Assembly (NCBI GenBank): GCA_025506515.1
Contig: CM046443.1
Location: 47,481,735-47,545,734 of the forward strand
Reading direction: 5' to 3'
Origin: Flaveria trinervia
Lineage: Eukaryota; Streptophyta; Magnoliopsida; Asterales; Asteraceae
DNA length: 64,000 nt
The translations under genes were made by a program, and so were the position numbers. Position 1 is the first letter of the stretch. Each line of letters opens with the position of its first letter. This document shows, in pieces, positions 45,920 to 56,068 of the stretch. The notes under the pieces were generated by a model that made no database searches, had not been told where the DNA came from, and was given only the letters and a program-made list of their open reading frames with translations.

Positions 45920-46276
45920 TTATATCTTGAAGCTGATATTAAGATTTGGTCCTCCGGGATAATGTAATACTTCTTCAACACATAGCACTTCTTGTTTGTC
46001 AAAAACAACTTTGAATCCTTTGTCACATATCTGGGAGATTGAAAGCAAGTTAGTTTGTAGTTGTTGAATGTAGTTGACCTTATCAAACTTGACTTTCTGG
46101 TTTCCCACTTCGCCTTGAGTGGTGATGTATCCTCCTTTATTTCCATCAAATGAGACATGTACCTCTTTAATTTGTTTGACATTTGAAAGGAGAGACAGGT
46201 TCCTGGTCATGTGCCTAGACGCCCCACTATCAATAATCCAGGTGTTTGTGATAGCACTATAACGAACATCCTGCAC
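45920..46276 (-). pseudogene. Element I aspartic protease
   Basis: WIIDSGASRHMT, the standard copia active site, then FDGNKGGYITTQGEV and TNLLSISQICDKGF. 118 open codons. It continues in another frame toward the zinc-binding region of integrase. Confidence 0.85.
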
Positions 46277-46599
46277 ATTCAGAGGAAATTATGAGTTTAG
46301 GTTTGGGACCCCAATCCTTAACTAGCTTGGGTGACCTTGAGGAATCACACATCATGAACTCAACCCACTATCCATTTGAGGGTGAGGGCATATCATTCTT
46401 CTTCTTGTTCTCATTATCAGATACTAGACTTGACTTTTCTTTCCATAAGCTAGTTTTGTGTAAGGCCTGTATTTGATAAACAGACGACTGGCTTACGATT
46501 TGAACTTTAGGTTCATTACTTCTTTTTGTGGAGTAATAGAACTCCTTTTTGAAGAAATTGGTTTAGTATCATAAAGTTCAATTTTCTTTCTTGGTGTCT

Positions 46600-48513
46600 G
46601 ATAATAAGGATAATTAGTGGAAATATGTCATCTCTTTCCACAACTGTAGCATGATCTCCCTTCTACATGTTGAGGAAACTGTTTATGTGGGGTTGAGTAT
46701 GTTACTGGGGTGACCTGTGTCTGGTTGGGTTTGGACACTTCTTATTTAGATGTTTTTACTTTAACAAAAATCATTGTTTGAATGTTTTTAACACCTTTAG
46801 CCTTTTGTTTATTTGGACTGTGACGTGAAGCACGTGGTTGGTTAACTGGTTTGGTCGTTTTGGGTTTAGAAATAGACATGTTTGAACCTGACTTTACATT
46901 ATCCTTTTCAAATTGTTCGTCCAAATTCACAATAGGCATCTTACATTTAGATTTCAAAGTAGCCTCCTTCTGATTAGTGACAGAATTCACCGGTTTACCC
47001 GTGGAATCCGAATCACTAACTAGAGGGGTGGACACCACATGATCCTTAATTGGATTATTATTTACTGGTCTACATTTAGCATTTAACAAGATCTCATGTG
47101 GTGGTGGAACCACTTTGTAACCCAACCCCTCTCCGTTATCTCGTTCTTTCACTAAGTGTTGAACTATGTGAGAAGAACTGGTCCAACTATGCAGTTTTTG
47201 TTTTAATGAGTTGACTTCGACTTCTAAAACTGCTTTTTCTTTCTTAGTTTCTTCCGGGGAGTTTAAATAGAACTTTATATAATTGTTTTGAATAAAAGCA
47301 ACAACCTCGGTTTCCCTTAGTTATTTATTTAAAAGTTCTATTTTCTTTTTATAACTGTGCGCATTTTGTTTTAAAATCCGATTAGCTTCTGTGCATAGTT
47401 GTAAGTAATTTACTAAGCTATCATTGTGGTCTAATAACCTTGCAAATTTTAGATCTATGCTTTCTCTAAATTTGTTACATTTAATACAAGCATGATTTTC
47501 AAAGAGTTGGTCTTTTGTACTTACCTGTGAAGAATCTGTTGAATCAGCCATCAATGTAGAGTTTGACTCTTCGGATGCTAGAGATTCTGAACTTGTTGTT
47601 CTGAGATCTACTTCAATCAGGTGATTGACCACATTCATAGTTTCTTCATTATATGACATCACTAGTTCAACTATGATTTCACCTTCACATGCAGAGTCAT
47701 CATCCAAACCCTCGACATGGACAATGTTCGATTCACTCGGAGACACAAAACTGAAAGTCCAATCCTTTCCTTCATCACCTTGAGAAGTTAAGGCCTTTGT
47801 CTATTTGCTTGACGAGGTAGCTCCACTCGTGGGTTTGTCTTGACGGTTGAAAAATGAGAATGGATTCCCGTTACCTGTCTTCTTGGGCTTTACACATTCA
47901 CGTTTGAAATGCCCCTTTTCTGCATAATTAAGCACGTAACTTTGGTTTTGTCGAAACCAAAGGTTGTGTCTTTTGTGGCTACCAAGTTCTGTCTAGTCTT
48001 TTTCACAAACTTTTTCGCTCTCCTGACAGCACTTGCCAAAGCCCATATTATATCAATTCTTTCTAGTTCATTTTCGTCCACCTACTCGTAGTCTTCATCT
48101 GCTAGATGGCAATTGCCAATCTTCCCTGCTACTAGACAATCATAGGAAGGAACAACCACTGCAAGAAGGTCCATGTGCTCCTTTGCAACCTCCACAGTAA
48201 TATTACCGAGATTCTCGGTCTTCAACTTTGTAGTGTTGGCTTCAGGCACTATATATTGGGTAGTGGATGACCCTGACGTTTCTTGTCTTAAGGCGGTGGT
48301 TTGAGAAGGAGTGGCAAGAGGTGCTCCTGAACTGGTTGGAGTGGGAGAGGAGTTATAAAGTGAAGGATTCTGGTCATAGGATCCTTTCTGTGACCTGTAC
48401 TTCATCCTTAGTTCCTCCTCCCTCAATTTCAGGATGAAGTTGTTTATGTCTAATTTTGCCAGTATATTGTTCTGTCTCAAGTTAGACACAAACGAGTCCC
48501 ACTTCTCTAGCAA
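46600..48513 (-). pseudogene. Element I Gag fragment with altered zinc knuckles
   Basis: Runs from MLEKWDSFVSNLRQNN (capsid end) through the shared TQYIVPEANTTKLKTENL block to a first knuckle near 47940-47900, where the second Cys is Tyr and one base is lost. Then come the acidic DDDSACEGE, a C-x2-C motif CIKCNKF, a coiled coil (47400-47230), the motif GLGYKVVPPP (47135-47106), a Lys-rich part, and a second knuckle near 46640 with Tyr in place of the last Cys and an internal stop. Confidence 0.78.
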
Positions 48514-48517
48514 ACCA

Positions 48518-49440
48518 CGTAACCCCGGTTATTCTTTAAAAAGAAAAGGAAGATAAGAGTTGAAGAATAAAGAAAGAAAATGGCAATAAAACCCAAGTTG
48601 AGGGGTTAAAAGTGTAAAAATGGATAAAAGTACAAAAGTTGGTGTAAAGGTGGGCATGGCCGCCCACCCTCTCTTCACATCACCTTTGTCATTGGTTCTT
48701 AAGAGAGAGAGAGAGAGAGTGAGCAGAAACTCTCGGTTAGAGAAGAAGAAGAAGAAGATTGAATTCAAGGTAAGAATTCAAGGTTTCTATGTGTTCATGT
48801 TGGGTTTTGGCACAGTTATATGCTTATATGCTTATGTTTTTGTGTGTATGTTCATGTGTGTGTATTTGGTGTGTTTTTAGGTGTTCGAACTCAGTTGCAT
48901 ACGGGTTAGAAGGAAGAAACACCCAAAGTTCCACCAGGTGAGTTTCTAGACCTGGTTTTACTTGTTTTAAACTCTTCTTGGGGCTGAAAATGTATTAAAA
49001 CAATTTTCAAATGTTTATGTATGTATACCCGTATGTATTATGCATGCTTGATGATGATTCTTAGATGCTTATAGGTTGTTCATGTTTAGAATAGCCTTGG
49101 TAAGCTTAGAACGAATAGGCTGGATGTTTGGATTCGAAATTATCCTAGGAACATGTTGAACAGAAGGTTCATGCGCCTAAACAAGTCCCATGCGCCTGGA
49201 AATGGCTTAGAAATGATTAAGTGTAACTAATGTGCCTGAACAGTACCCTCATGCGCCTAGAATATTAGTCGAACAACTAAGTGTAGGGCCATGCGCCCCA
49301 ATAGTACCCATGCATCTGAATAACCCCATGCGCCTAAGTTTCCATACGCCTGAATAGCCCATGCGTCTAAGTGTCCATGCGTCCGAATGGACCATACGCT
49401 CGAATAGTGTCCATGCGCCTGAATTGAGTTCCATATTGAT
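48518..49440 (+). repeat. Element J 5' LTR
   Basis: It begins CGTAACCCC (TG changed to CG). It holds a GGTGGGC...GCCCACC stem (48649-48668), a GA-rich microsatellite (48705-48720), consensus splice-like sites (donor CAAG/GTAAGA at 48770, acceptor TTTTTAG ending 48880, donor CCAG/GTGAGT at 48938), and a CATGCGCCTGAACAGT-type array from 49170 to 49425. The right end fuses to RT. The exact junction lies between 49425 and 49455. Confidence 0.8.
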
Positions 49441-49454
49441 TTAATACCCGGTGC

Positions 49455-50036
49455 TCAACCCGTTGCCAAAGCACCATATCGATTAGCTCCGACTGAGATG
49501 AAGGAACTCATGAGCCAATTGCAGGAGCTAATGGATAAGGGATTCATTCAACCGAGTATCTCTCCGTGGGCTGCTCCGATATTGTTTGTAAAGAAAAAGG
49601 ACAGAAGTATGCGAATGTGCATCAACTATCGAGAGCTGAACAAGTTGACGGTGAAGAATCGGTACCCGTTACCAAGGATTGATGACTTGTTCGACCAGCT
49701 CCAAGGTGCTAGTTGGTTCTCAAGAATAGATCTACCATCTGGCTAGATCAATTGAAGATGAAGGAACAAGACATTCCTAAGACAGCTTTCCGTACGTGTT
49801 ATGGACACTACGAATTCCTTGTTATGTCTTTTGGTCTAACTAATGCGCGAGCTGCCTTTATGGATTTGATGAATTGAGTGTGCCGGCCAATGTTGGATAG
49901 ATCAGTGATTGTGTTCATTGATGATATTCTGATCTACTCGAAGAGCGAAGAAGAGCATGCCGGTCATATTCGGGAGGCGTTGGAGACATTAAAAAGGGAG
50001 AAGTTGTATGCCAAATTCTCCAAGTGCGGGTTTTAG
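49455..50036 (+). pseudogene. Element J reverse transcriptase
   Basis: Gypsy [47 protein letters not shown]-type block ([19 protein letters not shown]), [16 protein letters not shown] stop at 49744 and a shift follow, then the FGLTNA block and the catalytic FIDD at 49914-49925. A stop at about 50034 ends this frame just before the RNase H part. Normal gypsy RT has both blocks in one frame. Confidence 0.85.
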
Positions 50037-51428
50037 TTGCGCGAAGTTCAATTTCTAGGTCATGTGATAAATCCCGAGGGGATTATGGTAGACCCCACAA
50101 AGGTGGAGGCACTGATGCAGTGGAAGTCTCCAAAGACGCCATCCAAGATTCGTTGTTTCTTGGGGTTGGCGGGATATTATCGAGGGTTCATTCAAGTCTT
50201 TTCTAAGATCGCTTCTCCACTAACCAAGTTGACCCGAGAGGATGTAAAGTTTATATGGGGTCAAGCTCAGGAGAAAGCATTTGAGGAGTTAAAGGCAAGG
50301 TTGACTCAAGCTCCTGTTCTGTCATTACCCGAAGGAAGTGAGGATTTGGTGGTCTATTCAGATGCTTCCTACTCAGGGTTAGGGTGCGTGTTAACGCAGA
50401 GAGGGAAGGTTATAGCCTATGCATCTCGACAGTTGAAGGTTCATGAGTTCAATTATCCCACTCATGACTTGGAGCTAGCAGCCGTGCTCTTTGCGTTGAA
50501 AATTTGGAGGCACTATTTCTACGGGACAAAGTGCACCATTTTTACTGACCACAAAAGCTTGAAGTATTTCTTTGAGCAGAAGGACCTGAACATGAGGCAG
50601 AGAAGATGGCTAGAACTCATAAAAGATTATGAATGCAAGATCCACTTTCATCCGGGCAAAGCCAACGTGGTGGCTGATGCCCTTAGTCGGAAGGAGAGGC
50701 CCGAGCCAATTTTGGTGAAAGCATATCAACTGATCATGACCTCTGATGTGATGAAACAAGTCAAAGAGTTTCAAGATGAGACACTAAAAGAAGATCATCT
50801 TAACTCTGAAAGGATAAGAGGTCTAGTTGGGGAATTGGGTGAAAACACACTTGGAGTTAAAACTCAATTTGGACGGGTGTGGATTCCTCGTTTTGGGGAT
50901 CTACATGTGAAGATTATGGATGAAGCTCACAAGACTCGATACTCCATTCATCCTGGTGCCACGAAAATGTATCAAGATTTGAAGAAAGTTTACCGGTGGC
51001 CGGGTATGAAGCGTGATGTGGTGGGGTATGTGGGTAAGTGCCTTACTTGCTTACATGTGAAGACCGAGCATCAGAAGCTGTATGGGAAGATCCAACCTTT
51101 GGATATACCAGAATGGAAGTGGGAGCAAATCACCATGGATTTCATTACGAAGTTGCCGCGTACTCCGAAAGGGTACGATGCCATATGGGTAATTGTTGAC
51201 CGTCTAACGAAGAGTGCTCACTTCCTACCGATCCGCGAGACATATTCATCTGAGAGGTTGGCAGATCTATTCATCAAGGAAATTGTAACTCGTCATGGTG
51301 TGCCGGTGTCTATTGTATCCGATCGTGACACCCGGTTACATCTAAATTTTGGAAGAAATTCCACGATGCCATGGGGACGAGGTTACATATTAGCATGGTA
51401 TATCATCCCCAAACTGATGGTCAGTTAG
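50037..51428 (+). pseudogene. Element J RNase H and integrase N-terminal half
   Basis: 463 open codons. RT thumb: [36 protein letters not shown]. RNase [20 protein letters not shown]-type [30 protein letters not shown] and the closing [10 protein letters not shown]2C2 zinc region: [11 protein letters not shown] with [12 protein letters not shown]. Integrase core: first Asp in TMDFITKLP, second in VSDRDTR. The frame shifts after DTR (51330), and the third acidic residue is in the next frame. Confidence 0.88.
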
Positions 51429-52145
51429 AAAGGTTCATTCAGACACTGGAATACATGCTTCGAGCATGTATGATTGATTTTAGGGGAAGTTGGGATGACC
51501 ACCTACCGTTAGCCGAATTCTCATACAATAACAGCTATCATGCCAGCATTGGCATGCCACCATATGAGATGCTATATGGTAGGAGATGCAGAACACCTGT
51601 TTGTTGGGGTGATATTGGTCAGAAGGAATTGGGGAGCGTCGAGGTAATTGAGGCTACGACTGAGAAGCTTGAGAAGATTAAAGCCTTCATGAAGGCAGCC
51701 AAAGACAGACAGAAGTCGTATGCTGATAAACGACACCGACCGATTGAGTTCCTAGTGGGTGACCAGGTTATGTTGAAGGTCTCACCTTGGAAGGGCATTA
51801 TCCGATTCAGGAAGCAAGGTAAGCTAAGCCTGGGATACATAGGACCTTTCCGAATCATTGCTCGAGTAGGAGAGGTGGCCTATAGATTGGAGTTACCAGA
51901 TGAGTTAAATGAAATTCACCCGACATTCCATGTATCTCATCTGACAAAAGTGCTTAGCTGATGAAGACATAATTGTTCCACTGGAAGACATCAAAGTAGA
52001 TGAAAGGCTCAATTATGTGGAGCAACCAGTGACAATCATTGATCGTAAAGAGAATAGACTGAGGAATAAAGTGGTTCCTCTTGTGTGTATACAGTGGAAG
52101 CACAGGAAGGGATCCGAATCTACGTGGGATAACGAGGAAGAATGA
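51340..52145 (+). pseudogene. Element J integrase C-terminal half and chromodomain
   Basis: From 51371: [17 protein letters not shown], holding the catalytic Glu, then WDDHLPLAEFSYNNSYHASIGMPPYEMLYGR, the GPY/F-like region (LGYIGPFRI), and HPTFHVSHLTKVLS. After a stop at 51959-51961 in another frame the chromodomain reads EQPVTIIDRKENRLRN, VPLVCIQWKHRKG and STWDNEEE (52020-52145). Chromodomains guide integration into methylated-histone chromatin in chromoviruses. The KVLS stop would uncouple it here. Confidence 0.85.
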
Positions 52146-52199
52146 GACAGCATTACCCACGCTTGTTTAAAGAATAACAGGTTTTGGGGACGAAACCTA

Positions 52200-52216
52200 T
52201 TTAAGGGGGGTGGACT
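52200..52216 (+). other. Element J polypurine tract
   Basis: TTTAAGGGGGGTGGACT directly before TGTAACACC, the LTR start at 52217. Typical for chromoviruses. Confidence 0.85.
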
Positions 52217-53029
52217 TGTAACACCTGGTTATTCTTTAAAAGAAAAGAAAGATAAGAGTTGAAGAATAAGAAAGAAAATGGCAATAAAACCCAAGTTGAG
52301 GGGTTTAAAGTGTAAAAAGGGACAAAAGTACAAAAGTTGGTGTAAAGGTGGGCATGGCCGCCCACCCTCTCTTCACATCACCTTTTTAATCGGTTCTTGA
52401 GAGAGAGAGAGAGAGAGCAGAAAATCTCGGTTGAAGAAGAAGAAGAAGAAGATTGAATTCAAGGTAAGAATTCAAGGTTTCTATGTGTTCATGTTGGGTT
52501 TTGCCTCGTTATATGCTTATATGCTTATGTGTTTGTGTGTGTGTTCGTGTGTGTGTATTTGGTTTTTTTAAGGTGTTCGAACTTAGTTGCATACGGGTTA
52601 GAAGGAAGAAACACCCAAAGTTGCACCAGGTGAGTCTTTAGACCCCGGTTTTACTTGTTTTAAACTCTTCTTGGGGCTGAAAATGTATTAAAACGATTTT
52701 CAAATGTTTATGTATGTATACCCGTATGTATTATGAATGCTTAATGATGATTCTTAGATGCTTATAGGTTGTTCATGTTTAGAATAGCCTTGATAAGCAT
52801 AGAACGGATAGGCTGGATGTTTGGATTTGAAATTATCCTAGGAACATGTTGAATAAAAGGTTCATGCGCCTAAACAAGGCCCACGCGCCTGGAAATGCCT
52901 TAGAAATGATTAAGTGTAACTCATGCGCCTGAAAAGTACCCTCATGCGCCTAGAATATTAGTCGGACGACTAAGTGTAGGGCCATGCGCCCCAATAGTAC
53001 CCATGCGTCTGAATAACCCCATGCGCCTA
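52217..53029 (+). repeat. Element J 3' LTR, interrupted by K
   Basis: Matches 48518-49340 including the hairpin (52348-52367), the GA run, and the splice-like sites (donor 52464, acceptor ending 52572, donor 52630). It breaks off in the CATGCGCCT array at GCCTA (53025-53029), where the 5' LTR continues AGTTTCC. Confidence 0.85.
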
Positions 53030-53876
53030 TGTTGGACCAAAAGAACCAATGAGCCAAGATCAGAAAACCTCTAAGTCCCACATGGTATCACAACAATTGC
53101 TGAAAGCGTCATCAGCAGTTTGACAAGTGCTGAAGACTTCAACAGCTGAAGATCAAGTGCTGAAGACTTCAACAGCTGAAGAACTAAAGTGCTGAAGTAC
53201 AACAGCTGAAGAACACAAGTACTGAAGCTGAACAGCTGAAGAACAGAAGTACTAAAGCTGAACAGCTGAAGAACACAAGTGCTGAAGCTGAAAGACCAAA
53301 GTACTGAAGTACAACAGCTGAAGAGTTTACAAGTGCTAAAGATCAACAACTGATGTACAAAGTCTGAAGACAAAGACTGAAGACATCAGCTGATGATATC
53401 TACTGAAGTCATTAGCTGATGAAACATCTGAAGTTCAAGTCTGAAGACCAACGACTGAAGTTTCAGTAGTTTGTCACAATAGCTGAAGAGTACTTCTTCA
53501 GTAGTTGTGATATCAGTAGTTTTATATTTTTACTTTCAGTAGTTTTGTAAAACGACTGAAGAGCTTGTTCTTCAGTCGTTGTAGTTTCAGTAGTTTTATG
53601 TTTTTCAGTAGTTATAACAACTGATAACACTTAGCATTTTTGTAAGGAGATGTCAGCTGTTTAGACATCTTCAGTAGTTGTGTTTCAGTTGTAATAAATC
53701 TGTTAGATGTCACTATCAAGTGACATTAGCAACGTCACATCTCTTATATAAGAGGTGTCGACCTAATTGTAATTGTGACATTCTGTTACCACGAAAGTGA
53801 ATATTGAATGAAATATATTTGCAGAAATTCTCTCTCTATAACTGTCTTTGTTCTTCATTGAATATCGTTTTGTTCT
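53030..53876 (+). repeat. Element K 5' LTR, 3' end missing
   Basis: U3 array of CTGAAG/ACAGCTGAAG words (53090-53470), dyads such as CAGTAGTTATAACAACTG (53606-53623), one CGTCA (53733-53737), a TATA box CTTATATAAG (53743-53752), and the R region. The second TGACGTC of B has become TGACATT. Confidence 0.82.
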
Positions 53877-53877
53877 A

Positions 53878-55197
53878 ATTAGGACCGAGTATAACATATG
53901 GGAACGAAGAATGCTTCATCACCTATCTGTTAACAGTTCAGGTTGTTGGACATTTGTGGTACATGGACCACATAAGCCTATGGTGAACAATCCGGAAACC
54001 AATCAAACGGTTTCGAAGAAGAAGGAACAATACTCTGACGAAGATCGGAAACTGTTTGAGATTGATGCTAAAGCCCATGGAATTCTGGCCGTGGCACTGC
54101 CTAATGAAATCTATTCAGGGCTTATGCATCATGAAACTGCTCATGATCTCTGGAATGCCCTGAAGGAACAATTCGGTGGCACAGATGAGGTCTTAGCAAA
54201 CAATAGAGAGATCATTGCCCAACAATATGAGACATTCTCTCATAGGAAGGGTGAGACACTGACTCAACAGTTTGAGCGTTTTTCCTGCTTGATCTCTGAG
54301 CTGAAAATGGTGAAACAGGAATACACCAATAGCCAGATGAACAACAGATTCCTCAGATCACTGCCTGAGAGATGGGACACATACACTATTGTCCTACGCT
54401 CCAGTGCAAATCTGGAAGGCCTATCTCTCACCCAACTTCATGGGAAACTGCTTACATTTGAAAGAGAGATAGAGCAGAAGAGGAAACTGTCCTCATCAGG
54501 AAAGCTCACTGATGACTTTGTACCAGGGAATACTGCCTTGGTTGGTCATGAGTCATAATATGCTGCATCTGAAAGCAATTATGATGAGCATATAGATTTC
54601 TCTTCAAATAGTTCTGATCATGCATTTGTTGGTATTGAGAGTCATTCTGGCAGTAATAGTGACAATTTATGCTTCATCATGGATGATCTGAAAGGAATAG
54701 CTGATGAAGATCTAGAAGAGATGGATATTCTGAGCCAAATGGCATTGATTAATATCAGATCTCAGAAGTTCTATAAGAGAACTGGCAGGAAATTTCCTGG
54801 ACTCTCTGGCAAAACCAAAGTTGGTTTTGACAAGAGTAAGTTGAGGTGTCATAAATGCCAAAGGCTGGGACACTTTGCAAGAGAGTGTAGATCAACTGGA
54901 TCTAATTCTTCTGCACCCTTTGTGACTTTTCCTAGTACTAGTCCACAAAACAGAGGGCAACATCCTGGTTCTGGTCATTATTCACATCCTAGATCTCCTG
55001 CATACTTTGTTCCCTAGGGTCAAATGTCATATCCTTATCCCTGCTATTATGTGCCTCAACCAAATCCTGTTCAAGCTCCAATTGCACAACAACCAGAAGC
55101 ATTGCCTGAACCACAGCTTTCCCAATCTCATCAACAAACTCAACCTCAACAACACAACTTCTTCACCCCAGGAGTTGTTGACTCAACCTCACTAAAA
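53878..55197 (+). pseudogene. Element K Gag fragment
   Basis: It matches B's Gag from EYNIW to just past the proline/glutamine-rich part. HDLWNALKEQFGGTDEV is intact here, where B is frameshifted, and Trp stands where B has the early TAG. The knuckle is CHKCQRLGHFAREC at 54847-54888. Stops at 54556 and 55016. The sequence ends at GVVDST, before the coiled coil and second knuckle of B. Apart from two stops it is better preserved than B's. Confidence 0.82.
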
Positions 55198-55779
55198 ACA
55201 TAAAACTACTGATAAACACAACTACTGAAGAAGTACTCTTCAGCTGTTGTGACAAACTACTGAAACTTCAGCACTTGGTCTTCAGACTTGAACTTCAGAC
55301 GTTTCATCAGCTGATGACTTCAGTAGATGTCATCAGCTGATGTCTTCAGTCTATGTCTTCAGTCTTTGTCTTCAGACTTTGTACATCAGTTGTTGATCTT
55401 CAACACTTGTGGACTCTTCAGCTGTTGAACTTCAGTACTTTGGTCTTCAGCTTCAGCACTTGTATTCTTCAGCTGTTGACCTTCAGTACTTTGGTCTTCA
55501 GCTTCAGCACTTGTGTTCTTCAGCTGTTGGACTTCAGCACTTTAGTCTTTAGCTTCAGCACTTGTGTTCTTCAGCTGTTGAGCTTCAGCACTTTAGTCTT
55601 CAGCTGTTGAAGTCTTCAGTACTTGATCTTCAGCTGTTGAAGTCTTTTGTACTTGATCTTTAGCTGTTGAAGTCTTCAGCACTTGTCGAACTGCTGATGA
55701 AGCCTTCAGCAGTTGTTGTGATATCATGTGGGACTTAAAGGTTTTTCTGATTCGGCTCATTGGTTCTTTTGGTCCAACA
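55198..55779 (-). repeat. Element L 3' LTR, truncated
   Basis: From TGTTGGACC (minus strand, 55779) through the U3 array of CTTCAGCTGTTG/CTTCAGCACTT words (55250-55690). It ends at 55198 within U3, so TATA, R and U5 are missing. It abuts K's Gag. With K's LTR it forms an inverted repeat. Confidence 0.82.
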
Positions 55780-55792
55780 AACTCCCCCTGAA
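55780..55792 (-). other. Element L polypurine tract
   Basis: The minus strand reads TTCAGGGGGAGTT next to the LTR, as in B. Confidence 0.85.
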
Positions 55793-56068
55793 CCAATGCA
55801 GCCAAAACCTTTAACTTTATTAAGGTCCCACTTATGTTGGCAAAGACTTCTCTTGATCAGCTTCAGAGAATCGGATCAGCACAGGCCAGGAAGAGGTTTC
55901 TAATCATGTGTTTGGCTAAGTATGGAGGGGAACTCTGTTTTGGGGAATCTGGACATAGAGTTGTGATCCCAACCATGAAACCTACTTCCCATTTACGAGT
56001 CTGTAGGACTCACGAACATAGGCCTCAAGGAGAACAACCTATTCCTCCTTGGAGAGTTCTTCTACTCC

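Larger units (their letters stand above)
42770..48517 (-). mobile_element. Element I: SIRE-type Ty1-copia, gag to RNase H
   Basis: A minus-strand element of F's family. It runs from a Gag fragment at 48513 through protease, integrase, RT and RNase H (stop at 42883), then a polypurine-like AGGGGGAGAATAGG near 42770-42785. No LTR could be assigned to it. On the right it is cut by the LTR of J at 48518, and the rest of its Gag would lie beyond J. It may continue on the left into fragment E. Confidence 0.75.
48518..53029 (+). mobile_element. Element J: Ty3-gypsy chromovirus with gag and protease deleted
   Basis: LTRs at 48518-49440 and 52217-53029 share GTAACNCCGGTTATTCTTTAAA-type starts. The internal part begins inside RT (49455) right after LTR sequence, so primer site, gag and protease are lost. 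RT, RNase H, integrase and a C-terminal chromodomain follow, then the polypurine tract. The gene order RT, RH, IN with chromodomain places it among chromoviruses, probably Tekay/Del. It sits in element I's gag. The 3' LTR is interrupted by K at 53030. Confidence 0.88.
53030..55197 (+). mobile_element. Element K: B-family copia, LTR fused to Gag fragment
   Basis: It starts with a B-type LTR (TGTTGGACC at 53030) in plus orientation. The last 80 or so bases of the LTR, the primer site, the leader and about 15-20 Gag codons are deleted: LTR sequence ends at about 53876 and Gag sequence starts at about 53878. Gag stops at about 55197, where an LTR piece of L in opposite orientation begins. There is no pol. 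It could not be copied on its own. Confidence 0.82.

Noticed and set aside
48700..48880. 86-codon ORF at J's LTR taken as a host gene exon
   Set aside because: It is repeated in the 3' LTR with a broken frame. The splice-like sites are reported as a finding instead.
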